Positions 1 through 14,282 of a stretch of 64,000 nt of DNA are shown here, piece after piece (positions within the stretch are counted from its first letter, which is position 1; each line of letters starts with the position of its first letter). Made by a program: the position numbers and the translations under genes. The stretch is from positions 124,001 to 188,000 of the forward strand of contig VTPC01001864.1 of the NCBI GenBank assembly GCA_011009095.1, given 5' to 3'. The DNA comes from Ignelater luminosus. Lineage: Eukaryota; Arthropoda; Insecta; Coleoptera; Elateridae. The notes beneath the pieces were generated by a model. That model saw only the letters and a program-made list of their open reading frames with translations, was not told the origin of the DNA and searched no databases.

Positions 1-137
1 CATAAATTACTAGCTATTACTACAAAGTCTATAATTATCGAACGTTGCGTCACACGAAAACACAAACAATAAAAAAAGCAAATATACGTGAGCAAACATT
101 GATTATGTTGTGGAAAACAACGTGACCTTGTTTACAG

Positions 138-233
138 AATATGCAATCCTGACAAGTGCCTTGAATGCGAACTATTCTATTAAAGTTGCGCTTGGATCAA
201 TTGGGCCTATTTACTGCCCCAAGCAGCAAACAG
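138..233 (+). other. exon-like segment, unassigned
   Basis: A 96-bp segment on the strand opposite KDM3. It has a good acceptor (CTTGTTTACAG) and a donor (CAAACAG|GTATGC). One frame is open throughout and reads like protein (SIKVALGSIGPIYCPKQQ); it enters needing one base from upstream and leaves in phase 1. A second frame is open as well, from an ATG at 165. I recognise no family. No partner exon was identified. A 31-codon open stretch between splice-like motifs is easily found by chance in 64 kb, so this is only a candidate. Confidence 0.15.
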
Positions 234-3200
234 GTATGCGATCCGTATATCCTTGATATTCTAGATGGCCGAACAGAGAGTGATCCTCGCATACATATAC
301 TATACAATCGAAGAGAGGGGCTGCAGCAACGTCGCGCCAGCAGGGGGATGCGGCATCGCCAAAGGCAGGGCGGTGTTGCCATAGCTACGACCCCTGCCCT
401 GCTGACTCACCCGACACACCGTAATTGAACAAGGCTAGGAATGTTACGGAAGGGGACCATAAAAATTGCTTCCACTAAAACTATTCCAAAACTATCCAGT
501 CCGGTTTTGATGAGACCGAGAAAAGTGATTCCCTTTTTTGTTTACTTCGTGGAAGGAGATTTTTACAACCTCGGAAAACAATTAAGGCCTGATCGTTCTG
601 TTGATTTATAAGACTTCCATGCGTGCAATGGATTTAGATCACTTGTTTATTATGGGAAAATTCTTTTTCAGGTATTTAACTTCAATATTGATCTTTTTAC
701 GCTGAAAACTTTCCTATAACTTTTATTTAATTCTGATTTTTAAAAAATTGGTTTAAAATCGAAAACTTGTAAATATTTACAAGTTTAAGATTTTCCTGTT
801 TTATAATAGAAAAGAACCAATATATGTGAAGGAAACATAAAAAACAGCAAAACATAGTCGACTGCATACGCAATAACCTATTAATTCAATCAAATTCACT
901 GATTTATGTCAAGAGCATTAAATAACAATATCGGGAGCATTACAAAAATGATCAAATAAAAAAACTACGCAATCTCGTTATTTCTCAAGATATTGAGCAC
1001 TCACTCAACAAGGCAATAAGGTTTTGGAAATCAAAACATAAAACGATATATTGCATCGACGTACAAAAATTCCACAAAAATGTTTACAATTTTAATGTAA
1101 GAATAATTACAGTCGTTACAATCCATTACTAATTTTATGTGACCCTTGTTAAATCGATTAATCATAAAAAATGAACACAAATATATTTCCCTAACTTTTA
1201 AGCAATGCTACAGTCGGTATTCACTTCAGTCCACTTCCGAAGCACATCGAAATTAGTTTCCACGGCGTTAATTAACGCTTAAATTACTCTGCATATATAA
1301 TGGATGATGGTACATTATTATCAATTCAATGTTGCAATCCTTTTTATGTATGTTCTGTATCACTCAAATTTCACAATTGAAATGCTTTAATAAGATGCCC
1401 ACATAACTAATAAGAAACAAAATAACTAAGTAAATCGACGCCGACGACTTATTGAAAATTTGATTAGGTGCTTACAATGCCCATCAAATACAAAGAGCTG
1501 GAGGTAGTATTTTAATTGCATATAATACTTCCTGGACAATCCTTGCCGGTTCTGCGATAAAAAATTTCCTCATCGTTCGATTAAAATTCTTACCATAAAA
1601 ACACCGTTGATTTTCTTCACCTTAATTTATGATTGAAAAATAGTTGTACGCTTTAATGTGTAACATAATTTTTAATAAAAACGCAGCCTCACTGCATATC
1701 CATACATATTCAGATAACACTGCATAAAAGGTTTGGCCGTCGTGGTTAATTTGCTCACCTAAATTGGAATTTGAAATACATGTACCGGAAGAGCAGAGAG
1801 ATGAGAATAGGAGGAGAACGTATAAGAAAGAATTTGGTGTAGCATAACAAAAACTTGATCAGGAATGAAAACCAAATTAAGTTACGGATTGCATCACACA
1901 CATTCGAACGATGCCTTTGTCGAAGAGGGAATTCCAGAAATAGCTAAATTCCCTTTTTTGCCGTATCACAATCTGCAATCTAATTAAACTCCAACCACAG
2001 TTTGATGGCAACAAACAACTAAACAAAAACAAATTATACGGTATGCAAAGTTAGTTATCTTTATTATTATGTTATACGGCGCGAAGTACATTCCGGCCAC
2101 ATACGTGCCATCTCCGGCAAACGTGGAATTTGCATTCACAGTCCGCTCACCGTGGTTATACGACGGAAACTCTGCATATTAATTAATGGTAGGTTGTTTG
2201 CAGACTAGCCTTTTCAGTACCCGGGGCAATTTAACGTGCAGGTTAACCTCGGAAAGAGGGAAGAATAATATTAGCAGGTAGTCGGACCGTGAAAAGAGGC
2301 TGTGGGAGATCTTTTCAAGTGTTTCAAACTCCAAGGTCAAACTTCTTTGGCTGGTTGGAAACATTTAGTTTGTTTTTCTCTTCTTTGTGTACAAAATATT
2401 CTCTCTTCTTAATTATCACGTGAAAATTAATTGGTTTATTTGCTAAAACAACGCAAAGCAATAGTAAATAGAAAACACAAATTGCAGCATGAAAATATAT
2501 TTGAAAAGCAAAATTCTGATCAATAATAAAAATAAGACAATATTAATCTAAACAGCAAATAATGCAAATGGGGTTTTGTTAAATTAAAAGAAAATTATTA
2601 CGAACTACAAATTTCTGTAAGTGGCAACCCCAACAAAGATGGAACTGAAATCAATTATGAAAATAAAGAATTACACCCCAAAACGATTTCCGAGATTTAT
2701 GGCACGTCAACTATGAAAAAAGGATGTTGTTCAAGAGGGTAGTGACCGCGCTAGGTTTTTATTAAAGTTCTTGTGAAATATGAAAAGGATGCTTACAGTA
2801 AGATCAATTTAGTGACGTATGCTTTTGAGATTTTCTATTTACCATAAAACATGATTGTATTGTAAACATTTTCTATAATAGCATTAAATATCTATAGAGT
2901 GCAAACTTATTGAAATAATAACTTCAACGAACTGAGAAAATTTAATAGAACGACAATCTGGGATGGGCTTCGATTTACAGAAATAATACAAGGTAAATCA
3001 TTCTTGGTTTTTTGAAGTCTTTTCTTACTATTTACTTAAGTATTGTTTTCGATACAAAAAAAACATAATGTATGTTTGCATAATACATTACAAAGTACAG
3101 AACGGGTCATCATTTCTATTATAATTTTACTTTAAGTATGTCTCACAATCACGATAATTGATACCTTATACCCTAACCTTTTAGCAGGTCTTAATTTTGT

Positions 3201-4999
3201 CAAAATTACATATTTTAAAATAATAATAATAAAATAATTAATTTCTGACCTTGGAGGTTTTTTTTAATGGAGTAGTGAGATGTTGGTATATCATTACTAC
3301 TCGTTGAATAATGACCAACGTGTCGAGCTCAATTATATTTTTATCAACTCCTCGAGAGCATTTCCATGAGGCCATGCATGAATGATTTTACTATTTCCCA
3401 AATGTTACACAGCTCTTATTTCAGTGATACAGCCAGATGGAAATTAAAACTGAGTACCATTTGAATGTGTTTCAGGTATGATGCAAACAATTGTCAATTC
3501 TATCTTGAGGTATGTAGGTATTGCTCTGTCTAAAATTTCGTATGAATTCGCTCCATGGTCACTGTGAATTGATCTACAATTATTACAAGACGAAAGTTAG
3601 GCGATAGATGTCAAGCAAGGTCAGGATCCTAACCGAATGGGTTCCCTTTTCAACGATATTTTATTGTCAGGAACTTCCAAATCAATCTCGGCATGAATCA
3701 ACAGTGACGAAAGTGAAATGTCTATTGAAACGAAGACAAACAGGTTGGATAGAGGTCCAAGCAAAAATGAACACAGGCGGCAAGTGTCGAATTTTTCTAA
3801 CATAACCATCAAGAATACAACAATACAATTTTAAGATATTTGTTGCTTCAATTCCTCGAACAGCTAATGTGGCAGGTTTTTATTAAAAAAGGTTGAGAAT
3901 ATTGAATATGAATATCACAGCTACGAAGAATTTCTGTATTGACCGTTTGGAGAGAAGGAGTATATTGCAGTGGAATATTAAAGGTAAATTAGAAAGACAC
4001 GATAATAAGATAAAAAACATACCAACAAAACGGTTGGGCAATCATTGACAAAAGTATGGGAACAGAATATCACTAAATTTAAATCCATCAATTGTAACTC
4101 AAAACAAACTTTGCTCAGTAAAAGAACTGCAATAGTTGTGCAACAATGATACTTACATCATTTCATCTGTTGACATGAGTGTTGTTCAGAGCTGTTTGGG
4201 AATACATACAAGCGGATGATGGTTTTGATTGTATTTGTGCTGGCTTGCCGAAGAAAAATGACATTGACTGACATTGATAATACTTGCAATCGCGGTTCAT
4301 AAAATCCAATTACATTATATTATGAGAACAATATAAATTGGAAGCAAAGCAAACAATTACCTTTACCTTAATTTTGTTTGACGAATTTAAATGCACACAT
4401 ACATTGCAGTTGAAGTAGAGGATTGAATACAAATTGCTTTCTAAACAGGTCAATAAAAATATTGACAAAAGGAAATGATTTAATTACCCCAGTATTAATT
4501 ATAAAAGCAGTTCGTTACAAGTCTGGATACAATGAAATTTAGGAATAACGAAACCAGAAAAGCGTGTATATATGGCAAGTAATAAAAACTATGCTTCTAT
4601 TATACTGATATCGTTAAATGTCTATTGTATGAACATTGTTTTTAACCCACACTACGTTAGAACAGTGTGTGTTAAACGGATTACTTTTTAAGACATGGGT
4701 GTAATATTTAGCTATTGTAGATTTCATTGTCTTGAACCCACGTAAATGTAAAGAATAACTCAACACAAAAAACAAAACTCTTGCATATTTAAAATAAAAA
4801 AAGAAACAAGACCACAACAATAATAATATACAGTTGGTAGAGGTAATTAATTTGAAAAAGAAACAAAGAAGCATGTACTAAACAATGCACTACTAAATTT
4901 TATTTTCCGTATTTTTGTAGCTCTGCAATTTTAAACACTTATAATGTAATTTTCGTTTAAGAAGTAATAACATCGACAGTGCACTCGTTGCAAACGTCA

Positions 5000-5330
5000 T
5001 AAACTACTTCCCCGTATATATGGAGGGTTATAAAGTTTATGTGTCACCGACGATAGTATATACCGAAATCATACACATGCACACGCGCGTATTATATAAA
5101 AGCAATAAATATTTTACTTCAACACGAAAACGCGGTCGCACCCGCCAAGGTCTTTTTTATTGTGCGCAACTAACTGCAGTCAAAGCCAGGAAAGGGCGCA
5201 TTGTCATGCAAACGTATCCACGCTAACCTATGATTAATGGCCGTGCATTTCACCGTTCGCTGTGCGTGCCTGAGGGGCATTCACAAAATGGCGGCAACAG
5301 TCAGCACATTTAACGTGAACACTTCAAAAG
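5000..5330 (+). promoter_or_regulatory. GC-richer patch with TATA-like and YY1-like motifs
   Basis: This patch is clearly more GC-rich than its surroundings. It holds TATATAAAAG at about 5093 and, about 190 bp downstream, CAAAATGGCGGC at 5284-5295. The latter is a close match to the known YY1/Pho binding consensus. The same site also sits in a good start-codon context: the ATG opens a 14-codon frame (MAATVSTFNV...) that ends at a donor-like AAAAG|GTAATT near 5331. It could be a nested plus-strand first exon or an intronic regulatory block. I cannot tell which. Confidence 0.25.
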
Positions 5331-8300
5331 GTAATTAGCGGTGGAAATTGGTTGATAATTTTGAACTTTACACTTAATGACTTCTTGATTAATTCTCACG
5401 TTAAATGTGATACCCAATTATTATATTATATTACCTATTCAGCAACAAAAGCTATTTTCACGACATAAGATTTTTATTGTTTATGTTGTAGCATTCTTTA
5501 CGGGCTATAATATAACGTTATCAGCCAATTCGTCTGGGTTTTGTAACCAGGAATGGTTTTTTTTATCAAATACAAAATTTAAAGTGTCACAAATTTAATA
5601 ACCAATTGAACTAAACTAGATTCTTTATAAATAAAAATGAAATATAATATGTGCACCGTTTTTTGCATAAATAACGGTCACAGTACATTCTCTTGAAACA
5701 ATTAATCAAAGATCTAAAATTTAATTTATATTTCCTAAGAGTTAAAAAAGCAATTATGCATAATTAAACCCATTTTCCCTATCTGTTAGAACTTGTAGGA
5801 ATGTTAAAACTTGAAATACACCCCAAAAGGTAATAAATAACTTAGCATTCCAATAATCAATGTACTTGAATATCCTACAACTACCGCACAAGTTAGACTA
5901 CGACTGTATTAGGTGTTCAGCATAATTGATTCAATTTGTAACTTCGACAATCTGGAATTTTGCCCGCAATTTATTGTCAATAACAACTGAGATAGCTAAA
6001 TAATTACCTTTAAAATATCTATTATTATACCACACAACAGTTAAATGTCCTTTTAATTTAAATCGCAAGATTAAAAAACCAGATTTGTATTTTGGCATTT
6101 AGCATTTTTATTGTTGTTGTTTCATTTCCATATACACGCTCGGAATAGTTTTTTGCAAGACAAGATTGATGACCGAAGGATAACAACTTCATGGTGAATT
6201 CACCCACGTCATTAGTTCTGTATTTTGTAATCAAGAGTGCTTGTGCTCGTGAACTTCTTAATCATTTTAGGCAAGCCTATACTACAAAGTGACGTGATTT
6301 TAGTAGTTACAAAAACAAACTACTAATTGATGGATAATGGATCACACTTATCCACTCTCAACGGAAAAGTCGTGATTCATGATGAACTATGAGGTGATTT
6401 CCGACAACGTTAGGTCATCGTGCATTCCAGACTTGTATTCTGCACGAAAGAGCAGAGCTGTAAATCAATATGTGCAATCTCCCAGTTGGTTGCAACGTAT
6501 AGAATAACTTAGTGGGATATAAAACCTTTAGCGTCCCTCTTTCGTTTTATTCAAATGGGCTGTTCATCCGAATACTCTTCATTTTACCTCGCTAGGCAAG
6601 TTTAGTAGAACATTTACATCAAACTGTGATGAAATAAAATACTTTTACAAAAAGAAAAACAATACAATGCAATGCATTATTTTATTATTCAGTAGCGTTG
6701 TGGGAGCAATTTCATTTTTCTAATTACCCGTAACAAATAAAATTTGTGAATTAGTAAGCAGTTACATTTCCCAGATCTCTCTAGTATGAATTATCTCTGT
6801 AATTATACAAACTAAATGTGAAACTTCAAGGTTCTGTGAAAATGTTGCATACCGACACAACAAAAAATGGTTGGATGAGTGCCTTTACTTCCTGGCAGTT
6901 GTAACACAATTGTGAGCCGTGAACCGTACAAATGACGGCTTAATATAATATGAAGCACAGCATGTAATGTAATAAAATTTTTGTTTGTATTATAACGACC
7001 TTCTCTCTTTCAGTTTAATTTTTCTAATATAATTTAAGCAGTTATTATCATCATTATAACTGACCCCAATTTATATTAGAATGTACTAGGGGCCATATTT
7101 ATAAGATTTTACTTGCATGAGTGAACACTACAGGGGTTAATCTACAGATACTACCATTCCAAAGGGGAATGTTTCGATTAAGGACACTGCTACAAACCAA
7201 GCGAAAGAGATGATAACAAGCGCCACTTATAAAGAAAGAACAAAAAATATGCGGAAGAAATTTACGCTAGTAAAAAATCAACACTGCAGAGAAACGCTGC
7301 AGCCAAGCATCGCCAACTCTTTTTGTAGCAGAATTAAATCAATAAACAGTTAGGATTCCACTGGCACAATATACTTTCTAAAAAGAATCGTAGAAGATGA
7401 ACACGAGACTCGTGATTCTTTTCCATCTCACCGGGCAGAAGGCAATAATAATTGGTTTTACCGTCGCGGTCACGTTCCATAGCAAATATGACTGGGTTCA
7501 AGTATGCACTAGAATTATATTTAATTGGAGCGCATCACAGTCATTAATTCGTTAAGCGTCGCCTCACTTTCCGTTGTTTTTATGTCGACATAAAAAGAAT
7601 AACCGTAATTCAAAAAGAAAACCTAAATACAATTAAATCGACCTGCACGATGCTCACGTTCTTTTAAAAACGCCATGATAATTACGAAAAAAGTTCTACT
7701 TGGCTCGTTTATTATCTAACTTGTTTAAAGTAAATTTTTCTACATCAATAAATAATGAATTAGCCACGCACGCGAAAATTATTACTTACTTGCAAAATAA
7801 TGCATTAGAAACTATACGATTTGCGAAATTACAAAATTGATTTAAAACAGTAATATAAAAGTTCATTATTCCATGAATTTCGGTATAAAATATTATCTAG
7901 AGAACTGTCATGGTTGACCATTCTTGGTCTCGAATAAATTATTTCTTACAGAGCATATTTGTATAATAATCAGTACACATGAATGCATCAAACTTAAATG
8001 GAGCGAACGGAATTCAAACTTTCCTAATAAATTGCTTAAAATAATTCCAATTTATAGAAACGAGACCGAGAAAAAGTCAAAATAATAAACTTGCAAACAT
8101 GAGGTAATTGGGCAGCCCTCTCATTTCAATAACAGAATGATTTTATAGTTTACAAGGTTTAGCTCCTATTAAAGGTTAAACAAATGAATTTGAACTATTT
8201 TCTTAATTCCTTTCTTGTGCTCGAAACGGTATATCAAATTAACCTTCAGCAAAAGTCGAGTTTAACAAACGTTTTTCAGCTTTTTACGTTCTTGCATTGA

Positions 8301-9155
8301 ATATGAACATTAAATATTACTATTTTTATTAACTAGTTGACCTCTAGCCTTCAACTATAAAACTTCTTTTAGATCCACACACTCGTCTACGAAGACTTTT
8401 ATGACCTTTCACCAGTGTTCTTGTTTTACCAAATATTAACAATTATGAATATTAACGAGCATTATAAATTTCAGACAAGATTGTTTTGAATTGAGAAAAG
8501 GAGACAATATATTATTAATAATAGCATTAATTAAATACAAAAAGTGTTTTCTACACCAGATAAAACATTTATTCGATTTAGAATTTAATAAGAGAATTTC
8601 ACCTTGAAAATAATTGAATAATTATTAATAACCAAATCAGTAAAGATTATTTTCACTTGTTATCGATTAACAATAAAAATATGGTTTCTTTTTTTAATTC
8701 ATTATCTTTTACTTGTTTATTGTACTTTGCTAATTAACTTGCAAACATGAATTACCACGAAACGACACTATAACCCAACCATTACATAAACTCATTGAGG
8801 TCACCTTGAATAGCTACCTATTATGCTCTAGGTGTTTATATGAATTTTTCAAGCACAACATACTACTATAACATGAAAATTACAGTGTAAATGTTTTCAT
8901 CTTTTAATTGTAAACGGCTACAAAAAATAAGATTTATGTAAATCTGAAAATTTCATTGAAACGATAGTTTTCAAATTTATGATTACGTCCCACATTGTTT
9001 TCAATTGTGACTCAACCACAAAGACTACAAGTAACGCTTTTAATTTCTGGATCTTCTCCCACGTACAATACAACCCACAGACATGCCTACTTTGTTATTG
9101 TAAATCTACCTTTTTTGGTAACAAACCGTGAATAACTTAGGTTTTATTGCGTTCC

Positions 9156-9515
9156 CTATGGGAAACTGAGACGGATTTCATTTTTATATAATTTCTCTTT
9201 TTTTCCTATTGTAGTAGTAGCAGTCGTCAAGAAAACGCATTTGTTTGTCAGACAGTATTTATTTAGAAGAAAATAACCTTGACTTGCCGAGTGAGTATCC
9301 GCTAGGTAATGGTCTGGGTCGTGATGTCTACGAAATAATAGAGCTGCCCATCCCAACCGCCCCAGGATAGCTGGCACAAGATTTTGTGTTTGGTCTTGTT
9401 CCTTTGTTGAAGATCGCATAGTCACGTCGCCGCTAATAGCATTCGCTATTGTACAGACAACTTGTGGTTTCCATTTACCCCTACACTCCCGGCAGTGGTT
9501 ACAACCCAGAACCAA
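9156..9515 (-). other. unrecognised 119-codon open frame
   Basis: The longest non-transposon open frame on the left side, in a stretch of near-balanced GC. The predicted peptide begins with a CNHCRECRGKW stretch, then a mixed hydrophilic part (STKEQDQTQN) and GRLGWAALLFRRHHDPDHY. The CxxC pair is not matched by a second pair, so a zinc-binding domain is not supported. A segment at about 9287-9453 could join the KDM3 reading frame in phase 1, but its acceptor has a poor pyrimidine tract and its donor (CAAG|GTTATT) is weak. I recognise no family. Confidence 0.15.
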
Positions 9516-12500
9516 TCTTCATTTCGAATCTTATTTGTGTATTACATCACCTTTCTAAAACTACGTTCAATTTATGATATGATGTAATTAATTAAAACGG
9601 TTACGCTAATTTTGGACGCATCCTAGGAATTTATTTAGAAGAGAATAAGATAATTGTTGCCAGTTTTCCATTTGACGTCAGTACCACGTGTATTTCAAAT
9701 GAGAAAACCTTCCCACTAATCGATAATCCTCCGATAAAATAACCGGCTGTTGCTGGTTTCAATTTTAACTCAATTCGCGTCACAAACACAAAATAATTGC
9801 ATTATAACAACATCAGCAAACAAGATTTTGTGTTGAGTAAATAACATCTTTGATTTAATGGAAATGTATTTTTGAAACTGTTCTGATATTATACATGTGG
9901 CTGTTATATGTATACGTGCATAAAAAAATTACAAAAACTGTTAAAACAAGTTCCAGACGGAACCTTGGAAATTAAGTTAGAAATTCTACGAAATTATATG
10001 ACAAATACTTGCAAGCATACAAAATTTCATTCTTTATATAAATAAAGACACCTTAGGAGAGTGACCTACACACGACCTTGATTCATAATTTAACAATGCC
10101 TTTTTCAAAATCGACGACAAAAAATTCACACAGTAAATAATGCATTCAAGTTTGCTATCATTTCATAATTATTCATGTATTCCCATCATTGAATGAAAGA
10201 CTTTTTTAAATTTAGTTAATTAATTCGTAAGTAGCATTTAGTAATAATATAAATACAATTTCTAAAAGTTATTATCGAAGCGATTCGTTCCATTCTTATT
10301 ACAAATAAATATTATTTGAAGAATTAAATGGAAAATTTTTATTTAAAAATGAGTTTTCCTACTCGCCAAAAACTTCTCTTTGGAAATTTTAATTACAATT
10401 AACAACTTTCAGTGAAATGTATTCAGAGTTTTCTGGGTAATACCACTTCTACTTCAAGAAAATTAGTTAGGAAAACTTTGTACCCTAAAACAAACTTGCT
10501 CATAACAATAACTCTTCAACGATGATGTAATTACAAACTTGGTAAACAAGATTTCCTATTTTTATTTATATTTGTAATTATAATTCATTACTGCTAAATA
10601 TTAAAGAACTTTTCCCAAATAAAAAATAGATAAAATCTTTATAACCTTAAAATGTTGTTTAAATATTTAAATTATATTAATAAAATATGTAATGATTCCC
10701 TGTAAATTACACATAAATAAAACATAAAAACTAGTTTGGTAAGGATTTATAAAATTATAATTAAACATTACTAAATTAGAATTATTCTAAAAGAAAGTGA
10801 AAATAACTTGTTGAAAGCATTATAGAAACTACAGGTACACAATTATATGGCATAGAATTGAAATAATGTTAAATAGAAATAACTTTAATTTACAAACAAT
10901 ATCAACAATTTCATTCACAAAAACTATGATTCCAAATAAAACCACAAGGTCACAAATGAGTTGAATCTTATTAAAAATGCAAACACATTCTGAAAAGTAA
11001 TTATAATAATTTAAACAGAAATTAAGACGTCGAAAAAAGTAGCGAATCTACTATTTCAAAGAAAAGACTTCGGCAGTGCGTTTTTTGTTATTATTAATTT
11101 GCATAGACTGAAAAAGGTGTATATTATAAAAGTTACCTTGATTCTGCTAAACATATATGATACAAAACAACCTTGGAACGACTTTGTCATCAGGTTTTTA
11201 TATTTCTTGCTCAAAGAATTTTAAAACAATTACATTTAGTTGAATAAACATTAAATACCAAGGTTGGAGTAATAACCTGATAATTATTATGTAAGCTTTT
11301 TTGTTTGGCAGTTTTTTTTTTGTAGACGTCGATGATTTTTTCCTTTGTGTATTGCTAATTTTAATTAAAACTGGTTTTGCCTTTTTTATAACATAAATTT
11401 AAAAAAGGATGAGTTGTAAGGTCACGTAGGTCACTATCCAATAAATTACTATCTTTCAGACTGGCCTAAATAGTATATTACGAGAGCGAGTTATCTATTA
11501 CAATCTTCAACTCTGTCTAACATTAACAAAAAACACTGATTTATTTAAAAATACTCATAGAGATAGTTCTGTTTCCTGCAGCTCGGTAATTACCACCACA
11601 ACACACGCGTTAGCCATTTTGTGACCTTTAGAGCTTGCATCAGTATGAGTGACTTTGTTCATTTCATGTTTTCTGTACATCGCTTGTATTTTCATGATTA
11701 GGAATGTACCCGTTTTGTGTATGATGGAAAATATGCCTCTGTGATTTAAATATACTTTTGCATACTACATAGCGTGTACTATAAAAGTGTTATCCGGAAA
11801 AAGCTGAATAGATTGAAAACAAAGAAAGTGGTATGTTGAAGTAAAATATATAGCAAGCTGGTAGAAGGTAGAAGATGTGCATAATTGTAGGGCAGTAAAA
11901 CAAACTTCAAAACAATCTTTAACATAAAATTACCTACGTGCCATACAGTAAAAGTGATGATGTAATATTTTAAAGATGAGCAACTTATTTGCTCGAGTTG
12001 GCTAGGGAATTAGTTGAATAGGAATTTCATTTTAATTAAAGGCACGAAACAAGAGTTTTCTAACAGGAGAATTCGAGACATCAAAACGTACAACTGTAAG
12101 AATCTCATTGACTCGATGTCAAAGTGAAACCCAACGGGAAGTTATATTTCCTTAATAGAATAAAAACTGATGTAATTACATATTTCTTAACTTCAATCAA
12201 ATGATTTTTTCTCGAACATTTTTATATTATGCAAGTCACACACATCATAAGGAAAAAACAAAAACACTTTAACAATGATGTGATAGTAATTTCACCTTGA
12301 AAGGTCGACATGTTCCGTTAGGTATAAAATTTTTTAACAAACACAGAATCTCAGAAAAAGCTAAAGAAAAATTATCACAAGAGATTCGGATTAATTTATT
12401 AAAACAAAAACACATGAAATATGTATTTATATGTCGGAAGTGAAATTGGTACGTTAACAACACATTTATAATAATTGCATTGAACAGTTTCCAATCCTTC

Positions 12501-14143
12501 ATTTATCTTACTTCCTTTTAAATCAACCAACCAACCCAAATTCTTATCAAGTTGCATGATGCCATTACTCCTTCAGATAATAAATTAAGATTAGACGTGG
12601 TTAACGCAAGAAAACACAAATAAAATTATATTTTGATAATAACTATTTTTAGAAATACGAAAAACTTACAAAGTTACTTACACAAAAAAATGTTATTGTG
12701 ATTCTTTAAAAATAAGGAAGATTGAAAATTTCCAACATAAACACACCATCCACGAATAAAATTTCTCAGAGGAAATTCCCGTATTAATAAAAACGATCTA
12801 AATGTGTGTGGTTAGCATTTGGCCGGAAGCCAAATTGGCGGCAACGTCGAAGGCAGGCCAGCTAGCACAAGCTCGGCTTAGCTTAGCTTGTCAGAACTGA
12901 AAGCAATAAAGTTTTCCTACTCAGAACCAGAACACATGTGCCTGGCTCTAAAATGCCTTGACCTTGCTCGTCATTGAGACGACAGAGCTATTATTGTTTT
13001 GCTACGAGGTGATTGTACCAATTTCAAACAATTACAAGGCTCTTATTTAATTAAAATAAGTAAACACAATCTTTTTCTTTTCTTGCGTAAGGAATAAAAA
13101 TGTAATAGAAATTCAGAGTATGAAAGCAAGCAGCGGGAGGGCGACATAAAATGAGAAACTGGTAACTTAAGTGTAATAAAGCTCGCAATATATTTTGTAG
13201 TAAAATGGGTCTCTCTGTTCATCTCCTGCTGGGCGTGGGCATCTCTTGTGTTCTTTCTAACCCAAATACATTATTGTTACTACTTTTGCGTAAACGAGGT
13301 TATCCTTATCAGTTAATAAGGAACATTTATTTTTTGCCATGAGGCTTTCTATTTTTACAACAAAAAAAAAATCATCAACATTTGATAAGTGTGATAAAAG
13401 AAAAGTGGATAAATGAAAGTTCAAGGTAGTATGATCATATAAAAAAAATTGATGTAATAAATGGCCAATTATCATACATAAGTACAACCGTGTAGTTGTA
13501 ACAACTTTCCTTGAGGGAATATTTACGGATAATAAGGTTTTTAATGCATGAATATGAATTATTACCGTGTTACTTAATAGGAAACATACGCGAAAGCAAA
13601 TAATTCTAGAGCAAATACTTTGTAGAATTGTGAGAACTACGAAAACACGGTCGGTTGAGCAAACACAAACAAGGTTACTTCTGGGAATTCACACAGGCAC
13701 AGAACATTACAAACTTGTTCTATCTAACACAGATCCGGTGCTTCGGTTGAAAACTTAACAGATTTAATCGTAAAATCGTACTAGAAATTTACAGGAAATC
13801 CTAGAACCGCTTTAAAAATAGCTCTTGACGACGGCTTTTACCAAACTACACAACAGGAAGAAATGGATAGCGGGTGACCCGGCACATAGAGTCATTTAAG
13901 GGTCAAAAGAATCAAGACAATGATTGCGTGTGTTAAGGAAGTTATCAATCACAAAAGTTGGGCTTGGAATTTTCAAAGCAGGCAGCTCTAGCGATGCTTT
14001 ATGAGCACGATTTCGACCAAGGCCAGATTCAGCCAGCCGTTTACACGCGCACGGTTTATTTTCTCGAGCAGGTAGGTAGACGTGTACACTAACACAACAC
14101 AAGAGATTATAAAATGGCATCCGAAACAATGAAGGGAACTTAC

Positions 14144-14282
14144 CTTTGTCTGCAGGTTCCGGAGAGGTACACCCAAGGGCCGAATCGCTTAGTAATGTCG
14201 ACTTTCCTGTGCGAGGCTTTCTGCTGGTTACACCTGCCGTAGGGTTACCATTCACACCAGAAATTCCTCGGACAACACGGCT
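14144..14282 (-). CDS. Kdm3: KDM3-family demethylase, internal exon 4 of those visible
   Basis: A 139-bp exon (46 codons plus one base, entering in phase 0 and leaving in phase 1). The acceptor reads ATGTTGTTTAG and the donor AAAG|GTAAGT. The translation begins SRVVRGISGVNGNPTAG and ends SPEPADK. It is rich in Ser, Gly, Pro and Lys and looks disordered, as expected for the linker after the N-terminal module of KDM3 proteins. I cannot align it with a vertebrate relative, so the assignment rests on the phase match, the two good splice sites, the coding-like composition and its position. It has no in-frame methionine. The next exon must enter in phase 1. I did not find a convincing one between here and the left edge. 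Confidence 0.75.

Larger units (their letters stand above)
1..14143. other. intron after the last visible KDM3 exon
   Basis: This is mostly AT-rich intronic sequence with no gene I can support. No good phase-1 minus-strand exon was found, so the intron probably extends past the left edge. GC-richer patches stand out at about 165-430, 2090-2165, 5000-5330, 9200-9520 and 12800-12990. They contain short open frames and scattered splice-like motifs, but no recognisable protein. They could be regulatory blocks or weak unannotated exons. The rest (for example 5700-9100 and 9600-12700) shows only homopolymer runs and AT-rich filler. Confidence 0.6.

Noticed and set aside
12899..12990. Splice acceptor-like TTTATTGCTTTCAG on the minus strand
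   Set aside because: All three frames after it hit a stop within a few codons, so it cannot open a KDM3 coding exon.
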